Origin: Phoronis ovalis
Taxonomy: Eukaryota; Phoronida; Phoronidae
Length of the DNA stretch: 11,705 nt
NCBI GenBank assembly: GCA_028565635.1
Contig: JAOXYB010050957.1
Location: 1 to 11,705 of the forward strand
Reading direction: 5' to 3'
Position numbers and translations under genes: made by a program. The notes below the pieces were generated by a model. It worked only from the letters and a program-made list of their open reading frames with translations, had not been told where the DNA came from and made no database searches. Of this stretch, positions 1 to 7,112 are shown one piece after another. The first letter of the stretch is position 1, and each line of letters begins with the position of its first letter.

Positions 1-347
1 CCAGCACAATAATCTAGAATCGGAGTGACACATGATTCATATAATTTAGAATAAGTGTTGTAACCTACATCTCTCATATATATGTAGCTGCTGTGTTCCT
101 TTATATAAGTGTTTACAACTCAGTAATATAAATAGAAATTACACTGTGGCTCACACAGCCACACTGTACTGTCCAGCATATACCTATATATGTCATTCAC
201 AACTACATGTCTACCTTTTGCTATGTATGAAGGTGTGCTATATTTAAGGTGCTTTTATTTAGTACATATATATTTGAACATGTTGTCAAAAAAAAAATCA
301 TTGTGTCATAAGTAAGGAGCGACTATAGAATGTTTCCTACCTTCATG
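1..347. other. AT-rich non-coding stretch
   Basis: I see no open frame longer than chance, no tRNA-like boxes and no inverted repeat of note. The stretch contains several TATATA runs and an A9 tract near 290. It is probably intergenic or intronic. Confidence 0.5.
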
Positions 348-361
348 GCGCCACCTACCGG
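348..361 (-). promoter_or_regulatory. CTCF-like binding site
   Basis: Read on the minus strand, the 14 bases are CCGGTAGGTGGCGC. They agree with the usual bilaterian CTCF core consensus (CCASYAGRKGGCRS) at 13 of 14 positions, the exception being G instead of A at position 3. CTCF is an insulator and loop-anchor zinc-finger protein conserved in most bilaterians. The site stands out because the sequence around it is strongly AT-rich. A single motif match in DNA proves nothing about occupancy, and chance matches are expected in a large genome. Confidence 0.35.
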
Positions 362-436
362 ACCTCCTAGTCTCTGAAGAAGGTTCTTTGATAAGGGGGT
401 AAAAAAAGTTGTGGGCACTGGTTTTTGTTATGGGAG

Positions 437-496
437 GTATAAAGAATAAAGAAAGAAAGAAATTTTAAAAAATAAAAAAAAGAGAAATTTTTCTCC
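437..496. repeat. purine-rich low-complexity tract
   Basis: The stretch is almost all A and G, with GAAA repeats around 450-462 and A-runs up to 486. It ends in a small near-palindrome, GAGAAA-TT-TTTCTC. This is simple sequence with no gene signal. Confidence 0.6.
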
Positions 497-697
497 ATTA
501 CCTTTTTCCTTTTCTTCCGTGCCTTCTTGTGCTCGTATTGTACTCCCCGCTCTCATTCATCTCTCTAAGTTAATATCTTTCCAAAAAATATACTTTTATG
601 GGTCTATTTTTCCATTAAACTGCCCAAAATTCGACTCAAAGGTGCTGGGTGATTAACTTGTCACGAACGGGTCTAGCCATGTTTAAATGCAAAGAAA

Positions 698-1261
698 CCA
701 TCTTTGCCCGATATATGTCAATTCCAATTACGTGCTAAAAGTTGTCCTGCAAATATGTCTTCAAAATAGTACGCCAAGGAATAAATCTAAATGAATTCCC
801 ATAATAACAGACTCCAAAAGAGATGGTTAATGAAATTTCCACTGAAAGTGATGCGATAAGAAGATATGAAAGTAAAAAGTAACAATTAACCCTTGAAAAT
901 CATCCTCACAATTCATACGCAGTAGAAACTAACAAAAACTAACCCGTAGAAAAATGTCCAGAAAAAAGTGACTTTCGAAAAACAGTAAATGATTAGAATA
1001 ACATACCTGTAAAACTGCCATCAAAAATGATACGCTAAAATATCCCACAAAACAGTGCAAGTCCTGCAAGATTCGTCAACGAAAATTGATTCACAAAAAG
1101 AAGAAATAACTAGACACAACAAGATTTGCGAAAATTGATCCCCAAAAAAATGACAGGCAAAAAATAACCCGTGCCAAAAACAGCATATATATATAAATAG
1201 CGTCGATAAGAAACAATCTAAAGCCGAATGATCCGGAAAATATGACATATAGCCATCTTTG
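698..1261. mobile_element. candidate non-autonomous TIR DNA element (MITE-like)
   Basis: The 9-mer CCATCTTTG occurs as a direct repeat at 698-706 and 1253-1261. Just inside these copies lie perfect 9-bp inverted repeats, TATATGTCA at 712-720 and TGACATATA at 1243-1251. This nesting of target-site duplication outside inverted termini is the signature of a cut-and-paste element about 545 bp long. A 9-bp duplication would fit Mutator-like elements, and hAT elements usually make 8 bp. The interior is filled by a degenerate array of about 13-bp units and has no transposase frame. The termini are short and the left end has about five extra bases (CCCGA) between repeat and TIR, so chance cannot be excluded. 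The cysteine- and phenylalanine-rich minus-strand frame at 1021-1248 is a by-product of the repeat. Confidence 0.4.
726..1240. repeat. degenerate tandem array of ~13-14 bp units
   Basis: The region reads as some 35-40 imperfect units of 13-14 bp with an A-run core followed by a TNATCC- or TAACCC-like tail. Clear examples are CAAAAACTAACCC, GTAGAAAAATGTCC, AGAAAAAAGTGAC, CGAAAATTGATCC and GGCAAAAAATAACCC. C and G recur at the unit ends while T is depleted. Units are too diverged for a recent satellite. The array fills the candidate TIR element from end to end, which suggests that it is part of that element and not independent simple sequence. Confidence 0.6.
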
Positions 1262-1570
1262 ATTACCCTACAAATGTTGCTAGATCACAATGAAACTGTT
1301 ATAAATCCACTTTTTTAATTAGCCATCGTTTTTCTCCACTAAACTATTTAAATTACTTGAAATTAAGATAGTTAAATAATAAAAGATTTGTTGGCAATTT
1401 GAACACATCAATTATTGATTTTTACAAACACTCTAATGCACCTTTTAATATAAAAAGCTGCAGTAGCACTCATGAATAGTGATTCTAAATAATTAAGAGT
1501 TTTCATCAACTAAAAGGCAAACAAGTTAAGCATGATTTTTTTGAAAATATGTCATGATCAGTTGTGCCTT
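1262..1570. other. AT-rich non-coding stretch
   Basis: No coding frame or repeat structure is visible here beyond general AT-richness. Confidence 0.45.
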
Positions 1571-1574
1571 TATG

Positions 1575-1609
1575 TATATATTCGTTGTTTAAATATTCTG
1601 TCTCACTTC
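1575..1609 (+). promoter_or_regulatory. candidate TATA/Inr core promoter
   Basis: TATATA lies at 1575-1580. An initiator match TCACTTC (YYANWYY) lies at 1603-1609, with its A at 1605, so the spacing from the TATA box to the start is 30 bases, as in metazoan TATA promoters. A start codon that opens a signal-peptide-like frame follows at +26. TATA and Inr matches are common in AT-rich DNA, and only the combined spacing makes this worth listing. Confidence 0.25.
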
Positions 1610-1629
1610 AATCAAATGTGCCATTCAAC

Positions 1630-1719
1630 ATGCCCGGAAATGTACGTGACTTGCTGCTGACAACTGTCTTAATTTGCTACGTAATCTATTGTGATGGAGC
1701 TCTAGTAGAAAAGATCTAA
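1630..1719 (+). CDS. possible small secreted peptide or signal-peptide first exon
   Basis: The 29-codon frame from ATG 1630 to TAA 1717-1719 starts MPGNVRD, continues with the hydrophobic core LLLTTVLICYVIYC and then DGALVEKI. This has the charge, hydrophobic core and small-residue region (CDGA) of a classical signal peptide. The frame follows a well-spaced TATA/Inr pair. If real, it could be a very short secreted peptide or the first exon of a longer secreted protein. The only donor-like GTs nearby (for example CTA|GTAGAA) are weak and no second exon was identified. There is no recognisable family. A chance hydrophobic frame in AT-rich DNA is the main alternative. Confidence 0.2.
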   Translation: MPGNVRDLLLTTVLICYVIYCDGALVEKI

Positions 1720-2046
1720 TACCAGTTGAGTACGTGAATACGCACATTGTTAGCTCAAGTAACCGACTCTATGTTTTGTTAAATTACACGAAAATAAACA
1801 GGTGACATTTAATTATTCGTCGTTTGTAATGAACTCGAAAATACCATGACAAGATATGAGAAGTTTCTGTGTGTAAAACGACATACTATTAGTCATATGA
1901 ATAACTTGTACGAGTACGCCTAGTTGTGTGTTCACTGCTACCTGGCTGACATCCCCGGCTGACTATTCAGGGGCCAATTACGGCTATTGTAGTCTGTCAC
2001 GTAAAGAGAACGGTGCAAAAAACAGAGGTAAAGCTTCGGTTTTGAA
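1720..2046. other. non-coding stretch
   Basis: No supported gene, RNA or repeat was seen here. The composition is slightly less AT-rich near 1920-2000, without a motif that I can name. Confidence 0.4.
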
Positions 2047-2190
2047 GCTAAACTAGACCCTCGTGACTGTTTAAAATAAAAATTCGTTTTCACACAAAAT
2101 AAATATTTTCCGAAACTTTAACATTCAAGCTGTGTGAAAACGGTATTTTCAGAGACTATCAGTGCAATGCGCTAAATTTCTCGTGATTGT
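2047..2190. repeat. dispersed repeat, copy 1
   Basis: The block starting GCTAAACTAGA at 2047 is similar, in the same orientation, to the block starting at 8887. Shared anchors in order are GCTAAACTAGA, then GTGAC, then AAAATAAAAAT, then ATATTTTC-YGAAA, then an ATTCAAGCT/ATGTACGTTCT-like segment and CTGTGTG. Small indels separate the anchors, so these are old copies of one element and not simple sequence. No coding capacity is visible, so a MITE or SINE-like remnant is most likely. Its right border is uncertain. Confidence 0.5.
2085..2142. repeat. 12-bp perfect inverted repeat (hairpin)
   Basis: CGTTTTCACACA at 2085-2096 and TGTGTGAAAACG at 2131-2142 are exact reverse complements around a 34-base AT-rich loop. 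The hairpin lies inside copy 1 of the dispersed repeat. The arms are not preserved in the copy at 8887. Confidence 0.55.
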
Positions 2191-3305
2191 GAAACTGGAC
2201 CATTTTACATATCAAGCAAACCAATAACTGCTTAAGCTGGAATATTTCATTACTCTCATCCCAAAGGAGAGAACTTCTGAATGCACACGTACACTGTAAC
2301 CAAAACGTGATCAATGACAAAGAATCTTGGTTAATTAATATTTTATAGCACATTAATCAGTCATTGAGTAACACTCCCCGGATGTTCATGTTATTTAAAT
2401 AATTAAATATGTAAAATGATACTTTTACATAATTGGTAAGAACGAATAACATTCCCTTGTGGGAATTTATATTTTGCAAAATTTTGCAAAGTGCATTGAT
2501 AAATGTGAGAACAATATACAATCTGACTAACATCACTTCACTTTATCAACTTTTGGTTCCAAAGGTATTTATTTCATAAGTAATGTTTATGCAATATCAA
2601 GACCATATCGAGTGATAGCTTATCAATAAGAGCAAATATTGAGTGGTTGGTACCAACTCGTCCACTGCAAACATTATCAATTATTATCAACCAGTATTGT
2701 CAAATATATTATGTTACTTGTCTTATTTTACACATACAATGTATATAGACCGTTCCTTATCAGAATTACCTTTCTTGAACAATTCCTTCGTTAGGTCTCG
2801 TTAGAACTCTGGACTTTTTAGTAAACGATATCAGTAGCTGATGCGAGATAATTTCTAGCTAAGAGTGATTTACAAGGGATAAGTCTAGTAAAGTTCAATA
2901 TTTTTCAAATAACAAGTCATCTTTATGCCCAAGATAATTTCTCACCTCTTTAGTAGACGACAAAACTGATAACGTGATCTAAAAGTCAATACACCCCTCG
3001 TAGAGCAAGCCACGTCAAAGTTGTGATGACGACGACGGCAATATTTTAAATTTTTTTTGTTTTCATGGAATGATCAAGTGTTCGAAATTATCATTGATAA
3101 AATTACATGATATGTTACAAACATCAACAATTAATCCCAGTTTCACAAGAATATGTCATAACACTCGCCTCAATCCTCCTCAAACCCCAACTGCATACAT
3201 ACGTACAGTAAGTACTCAATTGTTCTTCAAAGAAAGAAGAGTTTCATATAAACCTTCGTACGTAGTTTCGTACGCAAGATGATTTGCGCAAGAGAGAGTT
3301 TTATT
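2191..3305. other. long stretch without a supported gene
   Basis: Frames of 60-70 codons on either strand here lack recognisable composition or motifs and look like chance. Around 3000-3045 there is a slightly CpG-richer patch with a short GAC repeat (GATGACGACGACGGC). I see no RNA gene. It may be intergenic or an intron of the downstream part of the BIR gene. Confidence 0.5.
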
Positions 3306-3330
3306 ATTGTATTGTATTGTATTGTATTGT
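3306..3330. repeat. (ATTGT)5 microsatellite
   Basis: Five perfect tandem ATTGT units, flanked by partial units, form a short pentanucleotide microsatellite. It lies just upstream of the decayed coding remnant at 3352 and accounts for the repetitive start of the plus-strand frames that begin here. Confidence 0.9.
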
Positions 3331-3351
3331 TATTGGTCCCTGTTGGAATCA

Positions 3352-3570
3352 CTTGGCAGTTCCTTTCCAGTAACGCAGTTCACCATCAGATATGTATACA
3401 AAGACAAGTTCAGCTCAAGCCTTGCCCAAGCCAGAGCAAGCAAATGGACAAACATGAAGAAGAAAACCACCCTGAGATTTCCTCCTGACACTGATTCCCA
3501 CGCCTTAAGGTCACTAGGGATAATTATCAGCTGTACATACAACTTCACTTAGACTGACCTCAGTCCCTTT
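3352..3570 (+). pseudogene. decayed coding remnant, uncharacterised protein (part 1)
   Basis: The frame from about 3352 gives LGSSFPVTQFTIRYVYKD, then SSSLAQARASKW, then MKKKTTLRFPPDTDSHALRS. The reading then shifts by one frame near 3510 and continues as TRDNYQLYIQLHLD, a stop, and PQSLLG. The sequence has the composition of a real protein. From memory it resembles the C-terminal region of a multicopy uncharacterised family of aquatic invertebrates (an AR..KW block, then a PP..DS block, then a ..ANYQ..I block, then PSP...GW). I cannot verify that by search. The frameshift and stop mark it as dead. It is probably a fragment of a transposed or duplicated gene. Part 2 follows after a gap of about 350 bases. 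Confidence 0.45.
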
Positions 3571-3652
3571 TGGGTGCTTTAAACCTTATTCATCGATCAG
3601 TTATAACTTGTCAACATTTATTTTTTTCAGTTTACACCATTACCTTTTACCT

Positions 3653-3724
3653 AGTATCAAATATTAACCCTGTATCAAATATGTATCTAGTATCAAATGT
3701 TCACCCAGCTTCAAATGTACACCC
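3653..3724. repeat. 18-bp minisatellite, four units
   Basis: The motif TATCAAAT recurs at 3655, 3673 and 3691, with a variant at 3709, so the period is exactly 18 bases. Read in the plus frame of 3654 the units encode VSNINP, VSNMYL, VSNVHP and ASNVHP, a six-residue repeat. The array lies between the two halves of the decayed coding remnant. It may be an expansion inside the old gene or part of an insertion. Confidence 0.8.
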
Positions 3725-3924
3725 ATATATACCAAAATTGCATACATAAACTAAAGCAAGTATTGGCACCTTTTAGGGACTTACAAGATTTTTTTCTGCC
3801 CATATGTGTTACATTACACAGCCAGAGTTTATTATATTTTAAAATAAATGATACTGCAATAATAATATGCATGAAACAGTCCGGACTAGAGATTAAGCTT
3901 ATCTATGAAAATACTGATAATACA

Positions 3925-4127
3925 CCATCTCCACATGACCGTGGATGGCAGCTCACCGATGGAAGCTGTCAACCATAATGTGTTACAAGAAGGCTGGTCT
4001 ACCTGAAAGGCTATACAATATATTTAAGGAATCAAGAGCTTAAACCCTTGCAGAGGATACAGACTCACATTCTTCAAGTGAATCGGACTCGACATGCGAT
4101 TAGTACTTAGACTCTGATGACAATTGA
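3925..4127 (+). pseudogene. decayed coding remnant, uncharacterised protein (part 2)
   Basis: The frame ending at the stop 3976-3978 closes with PSPHDRGWQLTDGSCQP. A frameshift then leads to IMCYKKAGLPERLYNIFKES, a stop at 4041-4043, and in the same frame an acidic serine-rich tail TLAEDTDSHSSSESDSTCD, a further stop, then YLDSDDN and another stop. The tail keeps strong S/D/E bias across stops, which is what a decaying coding sequence looks like and is hard to get by chance. It continues part 1 (PSP...GW block, proline-rich block, acidic C-terminus). The segment between the two parts (3571-3924) holds the 18-bp minisatellite and no clear homologous frame. Confidence 0.45.
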
Positions 4128-4849
4128 CAGTACTCAATACTAGCAATGTTGCAATGGGAAAGAATCATACTGGAAGCACAATCATATGTGTCTGACATTG
4201 GTGTAATTTATGGTCGCACACCGGATAAATAGTGTTTTGATGGCACCGGTATAACGAATTTTAAAAAAATCACTGTGCATATAAATGGTCCCCGTGGGTT
4301 CCTAATATTATGCGGTGAGCAAATCGACAGGAAATTAGTCAGGATAAGTTATTTTACTAGGAGAAAGGACTGTTCTCGCTAATATTCGTTGACGACTAAG
4401 CACCATGGTGGATCTAGGATTCTTGCTCTCGGTCCACTTCAGCGTTTCTTGCTAGGTGTCGCGGACAGGTTTGCAAACAATAGGGTATATCGTTTTAATT
4501 AATCGGTCATGCTGGTGTAAATTGAATACATTTATATATTTAGAGAAGATGAGGACAAACAATTTTAGGTTCTCCAAAATATTAGTTGATTAGGCGATAC
4601 TTTAATTTAATCTCGAAGTTCCACGATCCATCATTAGATAGGACGGGATGTGAATAACCAGTGTGCTACCTTATAAAACGTTTTCTGAAATAAAAGTGCC
4701 CAGTACAAGACATAGCCATACATATAGTTCTGCAAGTATTTAGGCCATATTGATAATTTCACGTGTATTTCTAAGTATTTATCAGGAAAGGATGTCATTT
4801 AAAATCACTTAATAACTGCAATTACTTCACATTATACTATAGGGATATG
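4128..4849. other. stretch without a supported gene
   Basis: Stops are frequent in all six frames. The part at 4200-4480 is somewhat richer in GC than its surroundings, without an identifiable motif or repeat partner in the window. Confidence 0.45.
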
Positions 4850-5345
4850 TTTTAATCCTTTTAAGTGGATTTGCCATAACCACAAACCTATGTTTAGTCA
4901 CCAAAACAACATTTTTACGAAAACGGAAAGTCAAAATATTAATATTCTGGCGGACATATTGGAATATAATGGCAGCCATTTTGAAATTACCATCTGATAT
5001 TATTTGGTTACCTCTACTAAACATCATTAGAGACACATTTACTTTTGGATGCTGTTGTGATTTCATTGATTTCCCAGTGGCAATTATGTGGATTCTGGCA
5101 GCCATTTTGAATAGCGCTACAAAAAATGACTGCTTTTCTTCCCAGTATACCATGTGACTGTTTAAATGCTATCAAATGAATTTGTTTTCCACATAAAACC
5201 ATTCCTTGTCACCAAAATAGCATTTATACAATAACTGAAAGCCGGGATATAAACATTCCGATTTTCTGGCGGCCATATTTGATTTCAGTGGAAGCCATTT
5301 TGGAATTTTAATCTTATATTATCTGATTAGCTTTACATAAACTCT
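4850..5345. repeat. two diverged tandem units (~315 bp) with GGCNGCCATNTT-type motifs
   Basis: TCACCAAAA occurs near 4898 and 5209, and CTGGCGGNCATATT occurs near 4947 and 5265. Both anchors are displaced by about 311-318 bases, so two old tandem copies are present. Each copy carries CATAACCAC or CATAAAACC, a TCACCAAAA block, a GGCGGMCATAT block, GCCATTTTG, and a TATTATYTGRTTA segment. Copy 1 also has a second GGCAGCCATTTTGAA at about 5095. The family is AT-rich apart from these islands. Frames on both strands across 4827-5202 are by-products of the repeat. It is probably a remnant of a mobile or satellite repeat. Confidence 0.6.
4968..4980. repeat. near-perfect 13-bp palindrome AATGGC-A-GCCATT
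   Basis: The arms AATGGC and GCCATT are exact reverse complements around a single A. Each arm resembles the core of a YY1 site (AAnATGGC). It lies inside tandem unit 1. Confidence 0.4.
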
Positions 5346-5416
5346 TCAACACCTAAAACATATTTCTGAGTGTTGCAACGAGTCCATGAGGCGAACAGGA
5401 TGTGCGCAGTAACAAT

Positions 5417-5432
5417 GGGGGGGGGGTAGGGG
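5417..5432 (+). repeat. G10-TA-G4 homopolymer tract
   Basis: A run of ten G is followed by TA and four more G. It could form a G-quadruplex if the long run supplies three G-tracts. It is also a place where sequencing length errors are likely. Confidence 0.6.
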
Positions 5433-5503
5433 TCTTCCCAGGGTGTAATGCTCACATTTAAAAATTGTCAATGCTCGCTGCTCGCACTTACTAAGAAAAA
5501 TTA

Positions 5504-5812
5504 ACAACCAGCAGTCGCCAAAAAAAAATCAGAAAGCAGAAGAAATGGCCAGCAAAATGAAATGATCTTGACTTCTTTTTTTTTTTGGATGCAATTATTT
5601 ATCTTCATGTCACTCCACCTCTCGAACTTAATAGTTGCGTTTATTTTATCCTTGATCTGTTCACGCTCTTCATATCTGTTCAGATTGCCTCCTATGACCC
5701 ACCTTGTTTGTGAACGAGTGTTGGACCGTAACGCCAGCTCGCTGACTTCACATTTTCCTCGGTGATGTCCACGTGAGTTTATGTATGTTTTTGAGTTGGA
5801 AAATGCTACCTC
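5504..5812 (-). other. stop-free 103-codon frame without start, unrecognised
   Basis: After the TAG at 5815-5813 the minus-strand frame is open for 103 codons to TAA at 5503-5501. Its first two-thirds look protein-like, for example AFSNSKTYINSRGHHRGKCE, then QTRWVIGGNLNRYEEREQ, then KFERWSDMKINNC. The last part is a hydrophobic run from poly-T sequence. There is no early Met. It lies directly downstream of the LINE endonuclease remnant and may be more of that element or of an unrelated decayed gene. No family was recognised. Confidence 0.2.
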
Positions 5813-5849
5813 CTATGACATGGGTATGCATCAGACAATACTCTGCAAG

Positions 5850-6080
5850 CACAAATCCGTTTACTTTCATCACATCGCACCCCTGTGTTGCCATTACATC
5901 TTCATGGCACCCAATTGCTATCAGCATGGCAAGCTTTCCTGTGTCACTCCATGTACACTCACTTACGCCTAATACATCAATGCCGCCATAGTTGGTCATC
6001 TCTTTCACAATTTGATTGTTCTGCCTGTATAGTACATCGTCCCTACATTTCAACATGTGACCATGAGCTGCTTCCTTGGG
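5850..6080 (-). pseudogene. LINE endonuclease (APE-type) remnant, frameshifted
   Basis: On the minus strand from about 6080 the frame reads LMVTC, a stop in place of the expected Trp (6052-6050), then NVGTMYYTGRT. After a frameshift it reads IVKEMTNYGGIDVLGVSE, followed by CTWSDTGKLA. These blocks match the order WNVRTMY..GK, then KEM..Y.IDVLGVSE.RW...G, that is typical of the N-terminal apurinic-type endonuclease of RTE/CFDP2-like non-LTR retrotransposons. The nonsense change and frameshift show an inactive copy. The downstream frame to about 5750 no longer aligns clearly, and no reverse transcriptase is present. The overlapping plus-strand frames at 5773-6239 are by-products. The class assignment is from recognition of the motif, not from a search. 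Confidence 0.7.
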
Positions 6081-6089
6081 TGGACCAAC

Positions 6090-6563
6090 ATTGTACTATT
6101 TTCCTTGCCGGTTTGGCCACCACCAGTCATTTCCTTTTCACTTGAAGAACGAATCTCCGCATTATCCGTCATAAAAGTCGCATCAATTTGTACCCGTTTA
6201 TGTAACTGGTGTGTTTTCACGATAGTGAGTTCCAGGTGAAACTAGATTTTATTGCCATCATTTTCACGGTAAATTTTAAAAGTGACTATACGTAAATTAT
6301 TAGGAAAATATATTTGAATTATATTATGCCACGTGTAGAGAAATCCATTTTGTCTAGTTATCCAATGATCAGGGTTAGTATTAATCAACGGTGACTAAAA
6401 GGAATATGTTGAGACGAAGTATTGAAGTCCGGTGGCTAACCAGAGTATAGTGCTGCCAGATAATTTGAAATAAAACACGAAGTTAAATCTTTGAAATAGA
6501 GGATATGCAATGGCTAATGCGACATGTGCACTTCAATACTTAAACGAAACACAAACAACTCAC
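6090..6563. other. probable intron 3' of exon D
   Basis: On the minus strand this follows the strong donor after exon D (A|GTGAGTTG at 6564/6563). No RING-, UBA- or BIR-like frame occurs in it. The 3' continuation of the gene was not located here. Confidence 0.4.
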
Positions 6564-6842
6564 TGAGAATATCTGCTCCTGTGTTGCTATTAACTGTTAT
6601 AGGTTGATTCATTGAATCTGCAGAAAGTTCTGAGCCCAAAGGAACATTCCCTACATCTTCAGCGCGGACGAAACCGCAGTCAGGGAAATAATGACGGTGT
6701 TCAATGTCAACTCTGTCGCCAGGTTCCCAGTGACGTAGAATTCCACGACAGAAAGCACACTGGACTCGATCATCAACACCCGTGTAGTAGAAACCATTGC
6801 GAGATAACTCATCGGGGAAGACAGGTGCTGATGCTGGCCAAC
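6564..6842 (-). CDS. BIR-domain (IAP-type) gene, exon D: second BIR domain
   Basis: This exon carries most of BIR2. It has the Zn-binding pattern C-x2-C-x16-H-x6-C (CAFC ... EHRHYFPDC) and the motifs GFYYTG, VQCAFC, LRHWEPGD and VPLG. The acceptor is TTTTATGACAG|GT at 6843 and the donor CTCA|GTGAGT at 6563. Both borders are phase 1. Joined to exon C, the N-terminal BIR motif RLQTYTG-WP is restored, which proves the splice. BIR domains bind IAP-binding-motif peptides or caspases and act in the cytosol to restrain cell death and in immune signalling. In BIR2 the groove positions that are W, E and W in XIAP BIR3 are W, D and Y here, so peptide binding is plausible. The residues after VPLG form a polar linker into a missing next exon. 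Confidence 0.92.
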
Positions 6843-7112
6843 CTGTCATAAAAGTTTTTAAATTTTAAAATAACTGAATTAATCGTAATATATATTCTTT
6901 CAGTCGCCTAATACAGGTACGAATAATTATACATTAAAATATATCGTAAATATCATTGTAAGTGTAACTGTGTAATCTCCAAAAAGAGGATTGCACTTTC
7001 AAAAAATCAATACTTATGCATTTTTTACGTAACCGAACTGTATAATTAACCACTATAGAAAGTAGTATTCTAATTCGTTATTTCTGTTCTGTTAGATTAC
7101 CAATTTTGTTAC
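6843..7112 (-). other. intron between exons C and D (splits BIR2)
   Basis: This is a 270-base AT-rich phase-1 intron with donor CAG|GTAACA and acceptor GACAG|GT. It interrupts the BIR2 motif between TG and WP. No repeat or nested gene was seen. Confidence 0.85.

Noticed and set aside
1021-1248. Cys/Phe-rich 75-codon minus-strand frame that looks like a membrane peptide.
   Set aside because: It lies wholly in the ~13-bp array, and its hydrophobicity is the complement of A-rich repeat units.
2159-2353. 64-codon Cys-containing minus frame that might be a RING exon.
   Set aside because: The cysteine and histidine spacing does not match a RING or other zinc domain, and no good splice borders were seen.
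4827-5202. Frames of 60-108 codons on both strands.
   Set aside because: They are by-products of the tandem ~315-bp repeat. None has domain-like composition, and they overlap each other on both strands.
5562-6239. Several plus-strand frames of 60-86 codons.
   Set aside because: They are antisense to the LINE remnant and the stop-free minus frame, and they have no recognisable content.
6612-6851. Plus-strand 79-codon frame opposite exon D.
   Set aside because: It is antisense to the well-supported BIR2 exon and lacks any motif.
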